Assembly: GCF_000429545.1 (NCBI RefSeq)
Contig: NZ_AUCB01000009.1
Span: 1 to 64,000 of the forward strand
Length of the DNA stretch: 64,000 bases
From: Arenibacter certesii DSM 19833
GTDB taxonomy: Bacteria > Bacteroidota > Bacteroidia > Flavobacteriales > Flavobacteriaceae
Reading direction: 5' to 3'
The notes under the pieces are model-generated. The model had not been told where the DNA came from. It saw nothing but the letters and a program-made list of their open reading frames with translations, and made no database searches. The number at the start of each line of letters is the position of its first letter. Positions within the stretch are counted from its first letter, which is position 1. Shown here one piece after another: positions 16,626-25,790 of the stretch. The position numbers and the translations under genes were made by a program.

Positions 16626-16922
16626 ATGGCAGATAAGCTCAAAATAAAGCTTTCTATAGCAGATAGGGTATATCCCTTGACCATAGATCCTTCACAGGAA
16701 GAAGGTCTTAGGAAGGCGGCTAAGAATATAGACCAGTTAGCTAAAAAATTTGAGCAAAATTATGCCGTTAGGGACAAACAGGATGTGTTGGCCATGTGCG
16801 CACTCCAATTTGCCTCTAAAATTGAGCAAAGAGGAATAGATCAAACGGAGGGGGTTACAGAAACTGCTGAGCGACTGAAAGCTTTAGATCTTTTGATTGG
16901 TTCCAAGCTAGGAATTAAATAA
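16626..16922 (+). CDS. zapA: Cell division protein ZapA
   Basis: The 98-residue protein has the ZapA pattern: an N-terminal beta part (KLKIKLSIADRVYPLTIDPSQEEGLRKAAKNID) and a long C-terminal helix for dimer and tetramer formation, with the typical QDVLAMCALQFA segment. ZapA bundles FtsZ filaments at midcell. It follows the ZapB-like gene by 14 bp, and the 6S-type RNA begins about 25 bp after its stop, as ssrS follows zapA in E. coli. Confidence 0.92.
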   Translation: MADKLKIKLSIADRVYPLTIDPSQEEGLRKAAKNIDQLAKKFEQNYAVRDKQDVLAMCALQFASKIEQRGIDQTEGVTETAERLKALDLLIGSKLGIK

Positions 16923-16943
16923 CGTTCTTTTAAATAAAAAAGT

Positions 16944-17119
16944 TACTGCCCACATTGGTAATTAATATTTGACAAACTCAACACTAATTTGTTTGAAAAG
17001 GGTGAGTTTAGATTGTAAAAGCAGGCCTTACTAGTATAAGGATCCTTGATCAGTCTGTTAGCCCTAAACCTGTTTATAGGGGTTTGTACAAATCTTCCAT
17101 CAATGTGGGCTTTTTTTTT
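16944..17119 (+). ncRNA. ssrS: 6S RNA (6S-Flavo type) with terminator
   Basis: A 10-bp closing stem pairs GCCCACATTG (16948-16957) with CAATGTGGGC (17101-17110) across about 143 nt and is followed by nine T, so the stem also ends the transcript. Inside are local hairpins: AAACTCA/TGAGTTT (16974-16980/17003-17009), CCTTA/TAAGG (17026-17030/17037-17041) and AAACC/GGTTT (17066-17070/17081-17085). The size, closed ends and site directly after zapA fit 6S RNA, which mimics an open promoter and binds RNA polymerase. The identity is inferred from structure and synteny, not from a covariance search. No protein gene fits this interval. Confidence 0.8.
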
Positions 17120-17138
17120 ACTAATTTTTAACACATAT

Positions 17139-18704
17139 ATGGAGAGTATAGCGATAATAACAGGTTTGGTTGGGCTGGTGATAGGTTTTGCCATTGCAAA
17201 GGCTATGGAAAAAGGCAAGGCGTCCAAGATCATTACCAATGCAAAAAATGAAGGTGCCAACATCATTAAGGAGGCGCAAATTGAAGGAGAAAATATTAAA
17301 AAAGATAAAATCTTCCAGGCCAAAGAAAAATTTCTGGAGCTGAAGGCAGAACATGAAAAAGTTATAATAAATAAGGATAAGAAGATTTCTGAATCTGAAA
17401 AGCGCACTAGGGATAAGGAGTCGCAGGTGAGTGGTGAACTTGCAAAAGGTAAGAAAATGAACGAGCAACTTGAAAGCAAGTTGAAAGAAGTTGAAAGCAA
17501 GAGCGAATTATTTGAGAAAAAACAGTCCGAGTTAGATAAGTTACATAGAAGTCAAGTACAGCAATTGGAAGTTATTTCCGGATTATCTGCCGATGAGGCA
17601 AAATCGCAGTTGTTAGAATCCCTTAAAGATACTGCTAAGTCTGATGCTATGTCTTATATTCAAGCCACTATAGAGGAGGCTAAACTTACTGCACAGCAGG
17701 AGGCTAAAAAAATAGTAATAAATACCATTCAACGTATTGGAACTGAGGAGGCTGTTGAAAATTGTGTCTCTGTATTCAATTTGGAGTCCGACGATGTTAA
17801 AGGTAGAATAATAGGACGTGAAGGACGGAATATTAGGGCCTTGGAAGCAGCAACAGGTGTAGAAATTATTGTAGATGATACCCCAGAAGCTATTATTCTT
17901 TCTTGTTTCGATTCTGTAAGAAGAGAAGTAGCAAGGCTATCGCTCCATAAATTGGTGACCGATGGAAGAATACACCCCGCACGTATTGAGGAAATCGTAA
18001 AGAAGACGGAAAAACAGATAGAGGAGGAAATAGTTGAAATTGGTAAACGTACTGTTATCGATCTTGGAATTCACGGTCTGCACCCAGAATTGATCAAAGC
18101 AGTGGGTAGAATGAAATATAGATCTTCCTATGGCCAAAACCTTTTACAGCACTCTAGGGAAGTAGCAAAACTCTGTGGGGTAATGGCAGCTGAACTAGGA
18201 GTAAATCCTAAAATGGCTAAACGGGCAGGTCTTTTACACGATATAGGCAAGGTGCCCAATACAGAGGCAGAGGTAGAAACTCCGCATGCTATCTTGGGGA
18301 TGCAGTGGGCTGAAAAGTATGGAGAGAAAGAAGATGTGTGTAACGCTATTGGAGCTCACCATGATGAGATTGAAATGAAAAACTTGATTGCGCCGATCGT
18401 ACAGGTTTGTGATGCTATAAGTGGTGCTAGACCTGGTGCCAGAAGACAGGTGCTCGATTCTTATATTCAACGTTTAAAAGATTTGGAAGAAATTGCCTTC
18501 GGGTTTGGAGGAGTCCAAAAAGCCTATGCTATCCAAGCAGGTAGAGAACTAAGGGTAATTGTCGAAAGCGAAAGAGTCAGCGATGATAGAGCAGCAGAGC
18601 TTTCTTTTGAAATTTCTCAAAAAATACAGACAGATATGACCTATCCAGGACAGGTGAAAGTCACCGTAATTAGGGAAACAAGGGCCGTAAATGTTGCAAA
18701 GTAA
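17139..18704 (+). CDS. rny: Ribonuclease Y
   Basis: The 521-residue protein has the complete RNase Y layout: an N-terminal membrane anchor ([17 protein letters not shown]), a long coiled coil to about residue 200, a KH RNA-binding domain ([17 protein letters not shown]) and an HD domain with [10 protein letters not shown]. It starts endonucleolytic mRNA decay at the inner membrane. I chose ATG 17139 because a longer in-frame start at TTG 17046 would read through the 6S gene and its terminator. It begins 20 bp after the 6S T-run, so it depends on read-through or on a promoter within the 6S region. Confidence 0.94.
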   Translation: MESIAIITGLVGLVIGFAIAKAMEKGKASKIITNAKNEGANIIKEAQIEGENIKKDKIFQAKEKFLELKAEHEKVIINKDKKISESEKRTRDKESQVSGELAKGKKMNEQLESKLKEVESKSELFEKKQSELDKLHRSQVQQLEVISGLSADEAKSQLLESLKDTAKSDAMSYIQATIEEAKLTAQQEAKKIVINTIQRIGTEEAVENCVSVFNLESDDVKGRIIGREGRNIRALEAATGVEIIVDDTPEAIILSCFDSVRREVARLSLHKLVTDGRIHPARIEEIVKKTEKQIEEEIVEIGKRTVIDLGIHGLHPELIKAVGRMKYRSSYGQNLLQHSREVAKLCGVMAAELGVNPKMAKRAGLLHDIGKVPNTEAEVETPHAILGMQWAEKYGEKEDVCNAIGAHHDEIEMKNLIAPIVQVCDAISGARPGARRQVLDSYIQRLKDLEEIAFGFGGVQKAYAIQAGRELRVIVESERVSDDRAAELSFEISQKIQTDMTYPGQVKVTVIRETRAVNVAK

Positions 18705-18773
18705 ATTGTAGTATTATCTTTTAGTCCGGAAGCTGTTTAAGATTAGTGACCGGCATTTAGTAATACAATATTA

Positions 18774-18823
18774 AGTCATTCTTAAGGTTAAGGTTTTCCT
18801 TGCATTAAGAATGGCTTTTTTGT
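18774..18823 (+). terminator. rny terminator
   Basis: An 11-bp stem AGTCATTCTTA with TAAGAATGGCT (one G-T pair) is followed by TTTTTTG. It lies 70 bp after rny. Confidence 0.85.
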
Positions 18824-19149
18824 TGCTTATATAGTAATAAGTTCCTGGCATATACTAATATTGATGTATCTCCATAAAAACATAAACATGATAGGGGGGT
18901 AAGGGATGTCAACCATTGGTGTTAATAATAAAAAACCTTACAGACCACATTCTCTTTCTTATTCGTAGGTGCTTAAGTATTGGTACCTATGCTTTGTATA
19001 AGAGTAAGTATCCATAAATAATTATAAAATTCCATTTTTCTGGGCTGTGAGCTCAGATTATTGCAAATACATATCTTGGTTAGGCTTTTAGGAATAAAGG
19101 TATGTAATGAGGTTATTTTATCATTAAAATTGACATTAGAGTACGTTAC

Positions 19150-19200
19150 ACCTATAAAAGCAACAACCCCATTTTCGTTTTTTAGAAAATAGGGTTGTTA
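19150..19200 (-). terminator. DUF349 gene terminator
   Basis: The stem AACAACCC(c)ATTTTC (19162-19176) pairs with GAAAAT(a)GGGTTGTT (19185-19199), with short T-rich sequence on the minus-strand exit side. Confidence 0.75.
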
Positions 19201-19232
19201 AAAGTTATTGGCGTTATATGAGGACCATTATG

Positions 19233-21437
19233 TTAGGCCTCTTCTTCGTCCGGATTTTGCTCTTCTTCCGCTTCCTTTATTAAATTATTTGCTAAAATAT
19301 TTAATTTTTTCAGCTTTGCTTTCCATGTTTCCAACGACTCTTTGTGATTATTTATGTTTTTAATAACCTCTTTAACTAATGGATTGTCTTCGGAAGCATT
19401 GGAGAAGAATTGAAGGTTATTTTCCAATTGCCTGATCTCATTCTTGCTTTCATCAATTTTTCTCCTAATAAAGGTACGTTCATTAGAAATGGCATAGTCA
19501 TTATCATTGTTGGCTAAACGTTGTATCTTATTTCCGTATTTTAAGAGTTCTGCTTCTTGTCGACTTATGTCTAGTTTCTTGAAAATGGCATCTAAAATTT
19601 TATTGAATTTAGCGTTAATGCTCATTTTATTATAAGGTACCCTACCAGACTCTTTCCATTCGGCAATAAATTCCTTTATGGCAGCTAGGTCCTTCTTTTT
19701 GTCGCCGCTTAATTCAAATTTCTTTAGCCTATCCAAGCAGGCATTTTTCTTCTCGTAATTTTCTGATTCTTCTTTCTGAGCTTCGTTTTTTAATGCATGG
19801 AAACGATCAAAATACTGATTACAAGCTGTTTTAAACTCTTTCCATATTTTGTCCGAGTACTTTCTAGGGACATGTCCTATTTTTTTCCATTCGCTTTGGA
19901 TCCGTTTCATCTCTTGGGTGGTGGTGTCCCAATCTTCACTGTCTTTAAGTGAGATGGCAAGATCTAATAAGGCTCTTTTTTTATCTAGGTTAACCTGTTG
20001 TTCCTTTTTTAGGTTTTTATAGTAGCTATTCTTATTCCTGTTGAATTCCCGAACGGCTCCTTTAAAGTTAGCCCAAGTTTCTTCATTTACCTTTTGAGGT
20101 ACTTTGCCTGCTTTAAAAAATTGATCCCTCAGCTTTTCAACTTCACGGATCTGCTGCTGTAGCTCCTTGTGTTTTGTTGCAGTGTTGGAGGCTATATTTT
20201 TAATGGAATCGATTATTTCATTTTTCTTTTCCAGGTTCACCTCATAGACCTTCTCTAGTTCTTTATAGTTTTCTTGTCTTCTCTGATGTAGCTGCTTTGT
20301 GGCATTACTAAAACGCTCCCATATTTCTTCTCTATGTTCTTTTCCTACCGGACCAATATCCTCTTTCCACATTTTGTGTAGAATTTGGAGTTCCTGAAAG
20401 GCTTTGTGCAAGTCTTCTTCCTTTACTAAGGATTCTGCACGTTCTACGATTTTTAATTTTTCTTCATAGTTGTATTTAAAATCAAGATCTCTGAGCTCTC
20501 GATTAATATGAAGAAAATCGTAAAACATTTCAATATGATGGTGGTATGTACGCCAAACATCGTTATAATTGGTCCGAGGAACCGGACCTGCTGATTTCCA
20601 TCGTTCTTGTATATCCTTAAAGTTCTTATAGGTAGTATTTATATCTTCCTCTACATTGATTAAACCTTTTAACTCTTCTATAATCTCTAGCCTTTTTCCT
20701 AAATTGGTTTTAAGGCCCTGCTCAAGATTTTTATAATAGGCATTTCTCTTTTCCCTATAATCGGTATAAACCTCATTAAATTGTCTTTTGGTAACGGAAT
20801 TATATCTGAAATCTATTTCATTGCCACCACTACTAATAAATTCCTCCTTTTTTTCTTCAATAAATTCCTGGAATTTTAAATCGAATTCATATTTAATTCC
20901 GTCTACATGCTTCTTAATAGCTTGTACTTTTTCATTACGTACCAACCTCTGTAGTTCACCTACTAAGTTTTCCATGGACATAGCATGGTAGTCTGGCATT
21001 GGAATTTGATGGCGTAGTTGATTATCTGAATCTTCTGCATCTTCTGCGTTGGATTCATCTATTTCCTCTAAAATATTCTCTTCTTTTTCTGTGGAATCGG
21101 ATTTTGAGGTATCAGCTGTTGCAGATTCTATGTTAGTGGTATCTGAAATATCTATTGCCTCATTGGCAACAGCATCTTTGTCTTCTACTTTATGGGCTGC
21201 TTTAAGCGCTTTGTTTTCCACAGCTTCGTCTGCATCTGCATCGGAAGCATCTTCATCTTGCTTAGCTATCGAATTGGGATCTTCCGACTTTTCAAGCTTA
21301 TCAGACACCACATTTTCCTGATTGGAATTATAGAGTGGTTCGCTGGTCTTCTCTAAACTATCTGAGGAACCCTTTTTCTCTGAAACTTCCTCTTTACCTA
21401 CATTATTTTGTAGTTTATTCTCTTTGTCTTCTAACAT
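19233..21437 (-). CDS. DUF349 domain-containing protein
   Basis: The 734-residue protein has an acidic, Ser-rich N-terminal part (about residues 1-145, many E, D, A, S) and then a string of DUF349 units. Each unit shows a W near a helix end with a GPV/GHVP-type turn: ERWKSAGPVPR, KMWKEDIGPVGKEH, FKAGKVPQKV, SEWKKIGHVPRKY and AEWKESGRVPY, so at least five repeats are present. The C-terminus is a coiled coil with an acidic end (EEEQNPDEEEA). It is probably cytoplasmic. DUF349 function is not established. A single-gene unit with its own -7 element. Confidence 0.85.
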   Translation of the reverse strand: MLEDKENKLQNNVGKEEVSEKKGSSDSLEKTSEPLYNSNQENVVSDKLEKSEDPNSIAKQDEDASDADADEAVENKALKAAHKVEDKDAVANEAIDISDTTNIESATADTSKSDSTEKEENILEEIDESNAEDAEDSDNQLRHQIPMPDYHAMSMENLVGELQRLVRNEKVQAIKKHVDGIKYEFDLKFQEFIEEKKEEFISSGGNEIDFRYNSVTKRQFNEVYTDYREKRNAYYKNLEQGLKTNLGKRLEIIEELKGLINVEEDINTTYKNFKDIQERWKSAGPVPRTNYNDVWRTYHHHIEMFYDFLHINRELRDLDFKYNYEEKLKIVERAESLVKEEDLHKAFQELQILHKMWKEDIGPVGKEHREEIWERFSNATKQLHQRRQENYKELEKVYEVNLEKKNEIIDSIKNIASNTATKHKELQQQIREVEKLRDQFFKAGKVPQKVNEETWANFKGAVREFNRNKNSYYKNLKKEQQVNLDKKRALLDLAISLKDSEDWDTTTQEMKRIQSEWKKIGHVPRKYSDKIWKEFKTACNQYFDRFHALKNEAQKEESENYEKKNACLDRLKKFELSGDKKKDLAAIKEFIAEWKESGRVPYNKMSINAKFNKILDAIFKKLDISRQEAELLKYGNKIQRLANNDNDYAISNERTFIRRKIDESKNEIRQLENNLQFFSNASEDNPLVKEVIKNINNHKESLETWKAKLKKLNILANNLIKEAEEEQNPDEEEA

Positions 21438-21501
21438 CTTATGAATGTTTATAGCTATTGGGGCGTAATTTACAATAATAAAATTACAACCTATTCAATA
21501 A

Positions 21502-21509
21502 CAAAGATA
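21502..21509 (-). promoter_or_regulatory. -7 element of the DUF349 gene
   Basis: TATCTTTG on the minus strand fits TAnnTTTG and lies about 65 bp before the ATG at 21437. Confidence 0.5.
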
Positions 21510-21587
21510 ATGAAACTTCTGTTTAAGAAGGTAATTAGGATTATAAGGTATTGTGTATTGAAAATCAGATATATAAGAATGTAGTAG

Positions 21588-22340
21588 TTATGAATTCCAG
21601 ATTTCCCATGCTTTTTCTGCTTGAAATTGTAGCATTTTGGATCCATTACAGATTTTGGCACCCTTTAGTTCACCTTCCGTTAGAAACGCCGTTTTACTAG
21701 GGTTGTAGATAAGGTCAAATAAGAGGTGTTTAGGTGTAATCTGATTGTAGGGGATATCTGGTTTGTCCGTAATATTGGGATTAGTTCCTAACGGCGTGCA
21801 ATTGATCAAAACTGTGTTTTTCTGCATTAGTTCCAAATTAAGGTCACCATAGTTTAATTGACCCTTTTCTGGATTTCGTGAAACAAAGGTATAGGTTATT
21901 CCTAATTTGCTTAGCACATAGGAAATAGCCTTAGAAGCTCCTCCCGTGCCTAAAATCAAAGCATTTTTGTGATGATTCTCTAAATGGGGGGCTATGGATT
22001 TATAAAAGCCATATGCGTCTGTATTGTAGCCAATGGACTGGTTTTTAACAATTTTAATGGTGTTTACCGCTCCAATAGCTTTTGCTTCAGCCTCAATTTT
22101 ACTTAAAAAGGGTATAATTTGCTCCTTATAAGGAATGGTAACATTAAAACCGCTAATATTCTTATTTTGTTGCAAGATATCCGGAAACAGATCTATAGTA
22201 TCTATATCAAAATTCTCATAAGAGTGTGTATTTAAACCTAACTGGGAGAATTTTTCCGTGAAGTATCCTCTGGAAAACGAATAGGAAATGTTTCTTCCTA
22301 TTAAACCATACCTATGCGTTTTCTTGTCTGTTTCTTCCAT
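21588..22340 (-). CDS. aroE: Shikimate dehydrogenase
   Basis: The 250-residue protein shows the substrate-binding YGLIGRNISYSFSRGYF and the catalytic-lysine segment FNVTIPYKE, AIGAVNTI, the NADP-binding ALILGTGGASKAISYVL loop and the INCTPLGTNPN segment. It reduces 3-dehydroshikimate to shikimate in aromatic amino-acid synthesis. The start overlaps the end of the upstream DUF368 gene by 29 bp, so it is translated as the last gene of a DUF368-DUF368-aroE run. Confidence 0.93.
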   Translation of the reverse strand: MEETDKKTHRYGLIGRNISYSFSRGYFTEKFSQLGLNTHSYENFDIDTIDLFPDILQQNKNISGFNVTIPYKEQIIPFLSKIEAEAKAIGAVNTIKIVKNQSIGYNTDAYGFYKSIAPHLENHHKNALILGTGGASKAISYVLSKLGITYTFVSRNPEKGQLNYGDLNLELMQKNTVLINCTPLGTNPNITDKPDIPYNQITPKHLLFDLIYNPSKTAFLTEGELKGAKICNGSKMLQFQAEKAWEIWNS

Positions 22341-23331
22341 ACCAATCCAAAGCTAATAAAATTAATATTCCGAAAATGATGAAAAATAGGGCCCAATACG
22401 TCTCCGCTATCATCAGATCGGGTAAATATCGTTCGTAATTTGTTATAATGGGGCTATCATTAGTGTCTAATAGCATATTCCCCTGTGCGTCTGTTCTATA
22501 TAAGGTTCGCTTCCAAGGCCAGACCACCCCTAAGGAGCCAGTGATAAAGCCTATTATGACTGCAGTGGTGATATTTTTATAATGTTTAAGAACATAGCTC
22601 AGCAGATGTGAAAGGCTTACCAAACCAATTGCTGATCCAGCAGTAAATACACCTAGTATTTTTAGGGTGTTTAACCGCTTTATATTGTTGGTAAAGCTGA
22701 AATCACCTCGTAAAACTTCGGCGAACGTATCGTATAGCGCGTTTACAGAATCTACCAATAGCAATACATAATTCCCTAAAAGAATAAGTATAAACGATCC
22801 GGAAAGTCCGGGGAGCGTCATTCCTGAAACACTTATAATTCCACAGAAAAAGATAAATAACAGGTTGTCATTTTGTGTTGCTGGACTTAAAAAGCTTATA
22901 GAAATACCTATGATAAGACCGATGATCCCTGCTGTAATTGTACTTTTTCCCCATTGATTAAAATCCTTAGAGATATAATAAATAGAGCCTAAGATCATAC
23001 CGAAAAATCCTGCCCAGACAAACAGTTCTTGTCTTTCTAGGAAATAGTCTAGAATTTTGGAAATACTAAAATAACTTATTAGCATCCCAAAAATCAGCAA
23101 TGATAAAAATTGTCCATTGGTATAGCGGTAAAAGCTGTTAAACCTGCCACTTATTAAAAGTTTAAATGCTTTGCCGTTCACTTTTTGCAGGGAGTAGATA
23201 AACTCCTCATAAAACCCTCCAACAAAAGCGACAATACCACCAGAAACACCAGGGACCTTATTGGCGGCACCCATAAATAGGCCCTTGATAACCAAAAAGA
23301 ATTTATCCGTAATAGATCTGGTATTTTTCAT
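22312..23331 (-). CDS. DUF368 membrane protein (PopT-type), copy B
   Basis: The 339-residue protein has about nine to ten membrane segments and the two DUF368 signatures: NKVPGVSGGIVAF near residue 22 and TLPGLSGSFILILLGNY in the second half, which look like an inverted internal repeat. DUF368 proteins (PopT) have been shown to act as undecaprenyl-phosphate translocases that recycle the lipid carrier for cell-wall synthesis. It follows copy A by 14 bp and overlaps aroE. It differs from copy A by a longer C-terminal loop between KRTLYRTD and ERYLPDL. Confidence 0.87.
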   Translation of the reverse strand: MKNTRSITDKFFLVIKGLFMGAANKVPGVSGGIVAFVGGFYEEFIYSLQKVNGKAFKLLISGRFNSFYRYTNGQFLSLLIFGMLISYFSISKILDYFLERQELFVWAGFFGMILGSIYYISKDFNQWGKSTITAGIIGLIIGISISFLSPATQNDNLLFIFFCGIISVSGMTLPGLSGSFILILLGNYVLLLVDSVNALYDTFAEVLRGDFSFTNNIKRLNTLKILGVFTAGSAIGLVSLSHLLSYVLKHYKNITTAVIIGFITGSLGVVWPWKRTLYRTDAQGNMLLDTNDSPIITNYERYLPDLMIAETYWALFFIIFGILILLALDWYGRNRQENA

Positions 23332-23345
23332 TTATGACGTGCCGA

Positions 23346-24263
23346 TTACTTTTTTGTCGCTAATTTCTCCAAGATAAAAATAAGGGAAAAACCAGTGATG
23401 GCTAAGAGAATGGCAAACATAATTTGTGGATCGCCTTCAAAAGCGTAGGGTGAAATATTTTGCTCTTTTAAAACAACGAGTTTTTCACCGTACAATTTAG
23501 TTTCCAAGATTTCCTTCCACGGCCAAATCTTGTTCAAAGAGCCTGCGATAAAACCTGTCAGTAAGGATAAGGTGCTATTTTTGTAATGGGTAAACATCCA
23601 TTTTAAAAGCTTGGCAAAGCTTAAAAGTCCAAATATGGCGCCTAATCCCACCGTGATCACAATTTTTAGATCGCGCTCGTGAACTGCATCCAATATAGTT
23701 TTGTACGACCCTAATAATACAAGTATAAAGGCTCCCGATATCCCAGGTAAAATCATGGCGCAGATTGCTAGTGCTCCAGAAAAGAACAAATAGACTAGGG
23801 AGTCAGTATTTTTCGAGGGAGGCAGTGTGGTTATGTAATAAGCAATGGCCGCTCCCAAGATTAATGTAAGTATGGTGCCTAGGTTCCATTTATTTATTTC
23901 CTTGCCAACCAGAAAAATACTGGCCAACACAAGTCCAAAGAAAAATGACCATAAAGGAATGGGCTGGTTCTCTAATAACCAGCTAATAAATTTTGCCAGG
24001 GAAAGGATGCTAATGGCTATTCCCACAAGTAGGGATAATAAAAAATTGCCATTCACCTTGGTCCAGAATGCTTTGAAGCCCTCTGTTCTTAAAGTTTTTA
24101 AGAGGGACAGATTAACATTGTTGATACTGGTGATCAATTCTTCGTAAATACCTGATATAAATGCTATTGTGCCTCCTGACACCCCTGGCACTACATCTGC
24201 AGCGCCCATAGCCATGCCTTTTAACGAAATAATAAGGTAACTGATGAAATTGCGTTTTTCCAT
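23346..24263 (-). CDS. DUF368 membrane protein (PopT-type), copy A
   Basis: The 305-residue multi-pass protein carries ADVVPGVSGGTIAFISGIY near residue 22 and MILPGISGAFILVLLGSY near residue 175, the paired DUF368 motifs. It is a clear paralogue of copy B with the same pattern through HYKN-GFI-GSL and WPWK. It is expected to move undecaprenyl phosphate across the inner membrane. A -7 element lies at 24280-24287, so this gene probably starts the DUF368-DUF368-aroE transcript. Confidence 0.87.
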   Translation of the reverse strand: MEKRNFISYLIISLKGMAMGAADVVPGVSGGTIAFISGIYEELITSINNVNLSLLKTLRTEGFKAFWTKVNGNFLLSLLVGIAISILSLAKFISWLLENQPIPLWSFFFGLVLASIFLVGKEINKWNLGTILTLILGAAIAYYITTLPPSKNTDSLVYLFFSGALAICAMILPGISGAFILVLLGSYKTILDAVHERDLKIVITVGLGAIFGLLSFAKLLKWMFTHYKNSTLSLLTGFIAGSLNKIWPWKEILETKLYGEKLVVLKEQNISPYAFEGDPQIMFAILLAITGFSLIFILEKLATKK

Positions 24264-24279
24264 AAAATGATAAAAACAT

Positions 24280-24287
24280 CAAAAATA
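24280..24287 (-). promoter_or_regulatory. -7 element of the DUF368-aroE operon
   Basis: TATTTTTG on the minus strand lies 16 bp before the ATG at 24263, just before the end of the TPR gene (24294). Confidence 0.55.
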
Positions 24288-24293
24288 GTGTAA

Positions 24294-25694
24294 TTATCTG
24301 GAAGCTTTTTTCACTTCTTCAATTATGTTCGTTACCCATTCGGTATTATAGAATTGAGGAAACTCGTCTTTAAACAAGTGGAGTTTATCTGCGTCTATTT
24401 TTAAGGCATTGATGAGGCGATATTGGGCTCTAGGATAATCACTGATTAAAAGGTAATATCCGGCCATTTTATATTGCATTTCACATGTTTGTGGGTAAAA
24501 TTCCTGCCCTTGGGTAAGTATTTGGATTGCGGCGTGCACATCTAAATTCTGTACGGCAACGTCGGCCCAATGAAACCATGTGTCAAATTCATAGTTGCCT
24601 AGCTCTACGGCTTGTTGGTAAGCATAGTAGGCTTCATCGTTATTTTTTAAAACCGAATGTATTCTGGCGCATTTTTTCCAGTATTTCGCATTTTCACCGT
24701 CAATATTTATTGCTTTATTGATGTAATGAAGGGCTTTATCGTAATTCTTTTGTCTAAAGTAATATCCAGTAATAGCCAGCCAGCCCTTATCTAATAAGGG
24801 ATCCTCATGTACGGTGCGATAATAGTATGATTTGGCCTCTTCGTCTTTATTTAACTTTTCATAGCACCTTCCAATTCGCAAATATGCGTAGGAAGTAGGA
24901 TCTTCCATTGATATAGTGATGTCGTAATTCTCAATGGCCTCTTCATAGCGGCCCAATTTTTCTAGTACCTTTCCTTTTTCAAAATAGGCCCCAATAAAAC
25001 TGTCGTCCGAAATGATAGCGAAATCAAAGGCAACCAAGGCTTCCTTGTACAATTTTTTTGGGAAATACATTTTGCCCAACTGATGCCAAGCGACCTCACT
25101 ATACGGGTTGCGTTCTAAATAGTCGTTTAAATATAGGATTGCGCCATCATAATCTTCCAGAAATTCAAAGCAGTAGATTACATTATAGAGAGATGAGTAA
25201 TCCTGTTCATCAAAGGATACACACTTCATGAAATTATTCTTTGCCTCCTCAAATTTGTCCATAAACAGATACTCCATTCCTAACAAGGAGTGAATGTCAA
25301 AACTATCCTCGGTAAGGTTTAGAGCATGGTGTAAAAGGGAAACTGCCGCCTCGTGATTATCTTTTTTAGAATAGATATTAGCGCGTTGAATGAAGATTTC
25401 CTCATTACTGCTATCTATAAGCTGTAGCTCATCTAGCATAGCTTCTGCCTGCTCTAGATTGTTTTCAAAAACCATTACTTCAATGGAGAGGAGTTTTAAC
25501 TCCACACTATCGGTATGTTGTTGCAATCCAATTTTAATAGCTTTTTTCGCCAGAGCTATCTTTCCGTTGTTTAAATAATGGTGAATAATATCCTGAAAGT
25601 CTTCTGCATCAAAGAAGTAGATATCATCTGTCTTCAGCATTGATTCAAACTTAGCGATTGGCTGCCCTGATCTTTCGTTTGGTTCTAACGGCAT
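24294..25694 (-). CDS. Tetratricopeptide repeat protein
   Basis: The 466-residue protein is built of about ten to twelve TPR units (for example AIENYDITISMEDPTSYAYL, KALHYINKAINIDGENAKY and AYYAYQQAVELGNYEFDTW) with no signal peptide or membrane segment, so it is probably cytoplasmic. Proteins of this length and composition are usual in flavobacteria beside PopT and aroE genes, but the partner is unknown. It is separated from copy A of DUF368 by 30 bp, and ends inside that operon's promoter. Confidence 0.85.
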   Translation of the reverse strand: MPLEPNERSGQPIAKFESMLKTDDIYFFDAEDFQDIIHHYLNNGKIALAKKAIKIGLQQHTDSVELKLLSIEVMVFENNLEQAEAMLDELQLIDSSNEEIFIQRANIYSKKDNHEAAVSLLHHALNLTEDSFDIHSLLGMEYLFMDKFEEAKNNFMKCVSFDEQDYSSLYNVIYCFEFLEDYDGAILYLNDYLERNPYSEVAWHQLGKMYFPKKLYKEALVAFDFAIISDDSFIGAYFEKGKVLEKLGRYEEAIENYDITISMEDPTSYAYLRIGRCYEKLNKDEEAKSYYYRTVHEDPLLDKGWLAITGYYFRQKNYDKALHYINKAINIDGENAKYWKKCARIHSVLKNNDEAYYAYQQAVELGNYEFDTWFHWADVAVQNLDVHAAIQILTQGQEFYPQTCEMQYKMAGYYLLISDYPRAQYRLINALKIDADKLHLFKDEFPQFYNTEWVTNIIEEVKKASR

Positions 25695-25790
25695 AGGAAC
25701 TTCTTATTATTCATTTGGAACTAAAATAGTCTTTACACTTCTTGAAAACTTACGGACTAGGTCTTTATTATTAACAAATTAGTTAACAAA

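Larger units (their letters stand above)
18705..19232. other. Convergent intergenic interval
   Basis: The interval holds the rny terminator on the left and the DUF349 terminator on the right. Between them, 18824-19149, I see no gene, RNA fold or repeat; a GGGGGG run lies at about 18893-18899. Confidence 0.5.

Noticed and set aside
17046-17138. N-terminal extension of RNase Y from TTG 17046
   Set aside because: It would translate through the 6S-type RNA and its T-run, and the membrane anchor starts only after ATG 17139.
21049-21321. Ser/Ala-rich open frame opposite the DUF349 gene
   Set aside because: It is the antisense of the acidic low-complexity N-terminus of the DUF349 protein and has no start signal of its own.
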